Positions 58,317 to 59,119 of a DNA stretch of 59,119 bases are shown here, piece by piece. The position numbers were made by a program, and so were the translations under genes. Position 1 is the first letter of the stretch; the number at the start of each line of letters is the position of its first letter. This DNA is from Limisoma sp963590405 (GTDB lineage Bacteria > Bacteroidota > Bacteroidia > Bacteroidales > Muribaculaceae). The notes beneath the pieces are model-generated. The model ran no database searches. It was given only the letters and a program-made list of their open reading frames with translations, and was not told where the DNA came from. The stretch is taken from contig CAVAPE010000006.1 in assembly GCA_963590405.1 (NCBI GenBank), forward strand, positions 1 through 59,119. The letters are read 5' to 3'.

Positions 58317-59111
58317 TTATACGGCAACAATGCCCTTGATGTGAGGATGAGGATTATAGCCTTCAAGCGTGAAGTCCTCATATTTGAAGTCGAAGATGCT
58401 CTTCACGTCGGGGTTGATGTGCATCGTGGGTAGTGGACGAGGGTCGCGCTGCATCTGCTCCTTCACCTGCTCGAAGTGATTAGTGTAGATGTGCGCGTCG
58501 CCGAGCGTGTGCACGAAGTCGCCCGCCTTGAGCCCAGTGACCTGCGCCACCATCATCAGCAGAAGGGCGTAGGAAGCGATGTTGAACGGCACGCCGAGGA
58601 AGATGTCGGCGCTGCGCTGGTAGAGTTGCAGGCTTAGTCGACCGTCAGCCACATAAAACTGGAAGAAGGCGTGGCACGGCGGCAGGTTCATCTTCTTCAG
58701 GTCAGCCACGTTCCACGCACTCACGATGATGCGTCGCGAGTCAGGGTTGTGCTTGATGGTCTCTACCGCCTCCGAAATCTGGTCGATGAAGCCGCCGTCG
58801 TAGTCTGGCCACGAACGCCACTGGTAGCCGTAGATATGCCCCAGATTGCCATCGGCATCAGCCCACTCGTTCCAGATGCGCACGCCGTTTTCCTGCAGGT
58901 AGTGCACGTTGGTGTCGCCGCGGAGGAACCACAGGAGTTCGTGGATGATTGATTTCAGATGGAGTTTCTTGGTGGTGAGCAGCGGAAAGCCGTCAGCCAT
59001 GTCGAACCGCATCTGGTAGCCAAACACGCTTTTCGTGCCCGTGCCCGTGCGGTCGCCTTTCATCGTGCCGTGCTCCATAACGTGGTGGAGCAAGTCTAAA
59101 TATTGTTTCAT
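58317..59111 (-). CDS. thyA: Thymidylate synthase
   Basis: This 264-residue enzyme methylates dUMP to dTMP using methylene-tetrahydrofolate. The nucleophile is C146 in NLPPCHAFFQFYV. DRTGTGTKSVFG, LHLKSIIHELLWFLRGDTN, GHIYGYQWRSWP and LPTMHINPDVKSIFDF are diagnostic, and the length equals that of E. coli ThyA. The start codon lies 8 bases from the window edge, so its promoter is not in view. Confidence 0.97.
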   Translation of the reverse strand: MKQYLDLLHHVMEHGTMKGDRTGTGTKSVFGYQMRFDMADGFPLLTTKKLHLKSIIHELLWFLRGDTNVHYLQENGVRIWNEWADADGNLGHIYGYQWRSWPDYDGGFIDQISEAVETIKHNPDSRRIIVSAWNVADLKKMNLPPCHAFFQFYVADGRLSLQLYQRSADIFLGVPFNIASYALLLMMVAQVTGLKAGDFVHTLGDAHIYTNHFEQVKEQMQRDPRPLPTMHINPDVKSIFDFKYEDFTLEGYNPHPHIKGIVAV

Positions 59112-59119
59112 CTTATCTT

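Overview
This 59 kb window is a chromosomal segment of a Bacteroidales bacterium, most likely a gut Prevotellaceae- or Muribaculaceae-type organism. The evidence is Bacteroidetes-style TAnnTTTG promoter boxes before many genes, a long three-part-type IspG, GH97 (SusB-type) and CBM26-like glucan proteins, two proteins with C-termini resembling type IX secretion sorting domains, a plug-less TonB-receptor-like barrel, and Bacteroidales families such as DUF2027-Smr, DUF3791 and DUF3990. Family-level placement is inference. Coding density is high: no gap between genes exceeds 300 bases. I see no rRNA, tRNA, CRISPR array or intact insertion sequence.

Layout. 1-1595: an AAA ATPase/DUF234 gene behind a perfect 20-bp hairpin and flanked by a 31-bp direct repeat. 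1593-11162 (minus): a polysaccharide flippase, a DUF2807 protein and dusB, then the core operon rimP-nusA-infB-folK, then xerD. 11282-16336 (plus): aroQ, pyk, an O-methyltransferase and a 787-residue protein of unknown role. 16302-17877 (minus): a second ATPase/DUF234 gene, again with a perfect 20-bp hairpin upstream. 18026-28489 (plus): a small membrane protein, ald, rbfA, a LolC/E-type permease, a two-domain adhesin-like secreted protein, RNase HI, a tail-anchored unknown, rubrerythrin, a UPF0104 membrane protein with a partner, and a phage-type holin plus M15 peptidase pair. 28486-31173 (minus): a C92-type lipoprotein hydrolase, cysS and DUF3467. 31377-33968 (plus): two DUF1573 proteins and meaB. 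33975-46657 (minus): ispG, purE, a CBM26-like repeat protein, a DUF3791-DUF3990-DUF3791 module, a barrel protein with a giant TPR protein, nhaA and an outer-membrane barrel. 46820-47136: an antitoxin with a frameshifted toxin remnant. 47318-51991 (plus): tsaE, an Imm17-like protein, a COG0523 metal GTPase, speA and truA. 51988-53570 (minus): an AT-richer three-gene patch with a DUF4417 protein. 53786-59111: a GH97 glucosidase, DUF2027-Smr, an EFR1 ferredoxin, folA and thyA.

Most of the window is housekeeping: translation, folate and thymidylate synthesis, isoprenoid, purine and polyamine synthesis, and cell envelope. The accessory material sits in small patches between these operons. The most unusual pattern is the pair of paralogous ATPase/PD-(D/E)XK genes. 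Each has a palindrome with the same outer sequence just upstream of its promoter, and each abuts the 3' end of a convergent neighbour. This looks like a small dispersed element or a self-regulated unit of unknown function. Second in interest are a compact DUF3791/DUF3990 module (candidate ADP-ribosyltransferase toxin-antitoxin-like system), a decayed RelE-type toxin next to an intact antitoxin and operator-like palindrome, and a stand-alone holin/endolysin pair without a prophage.
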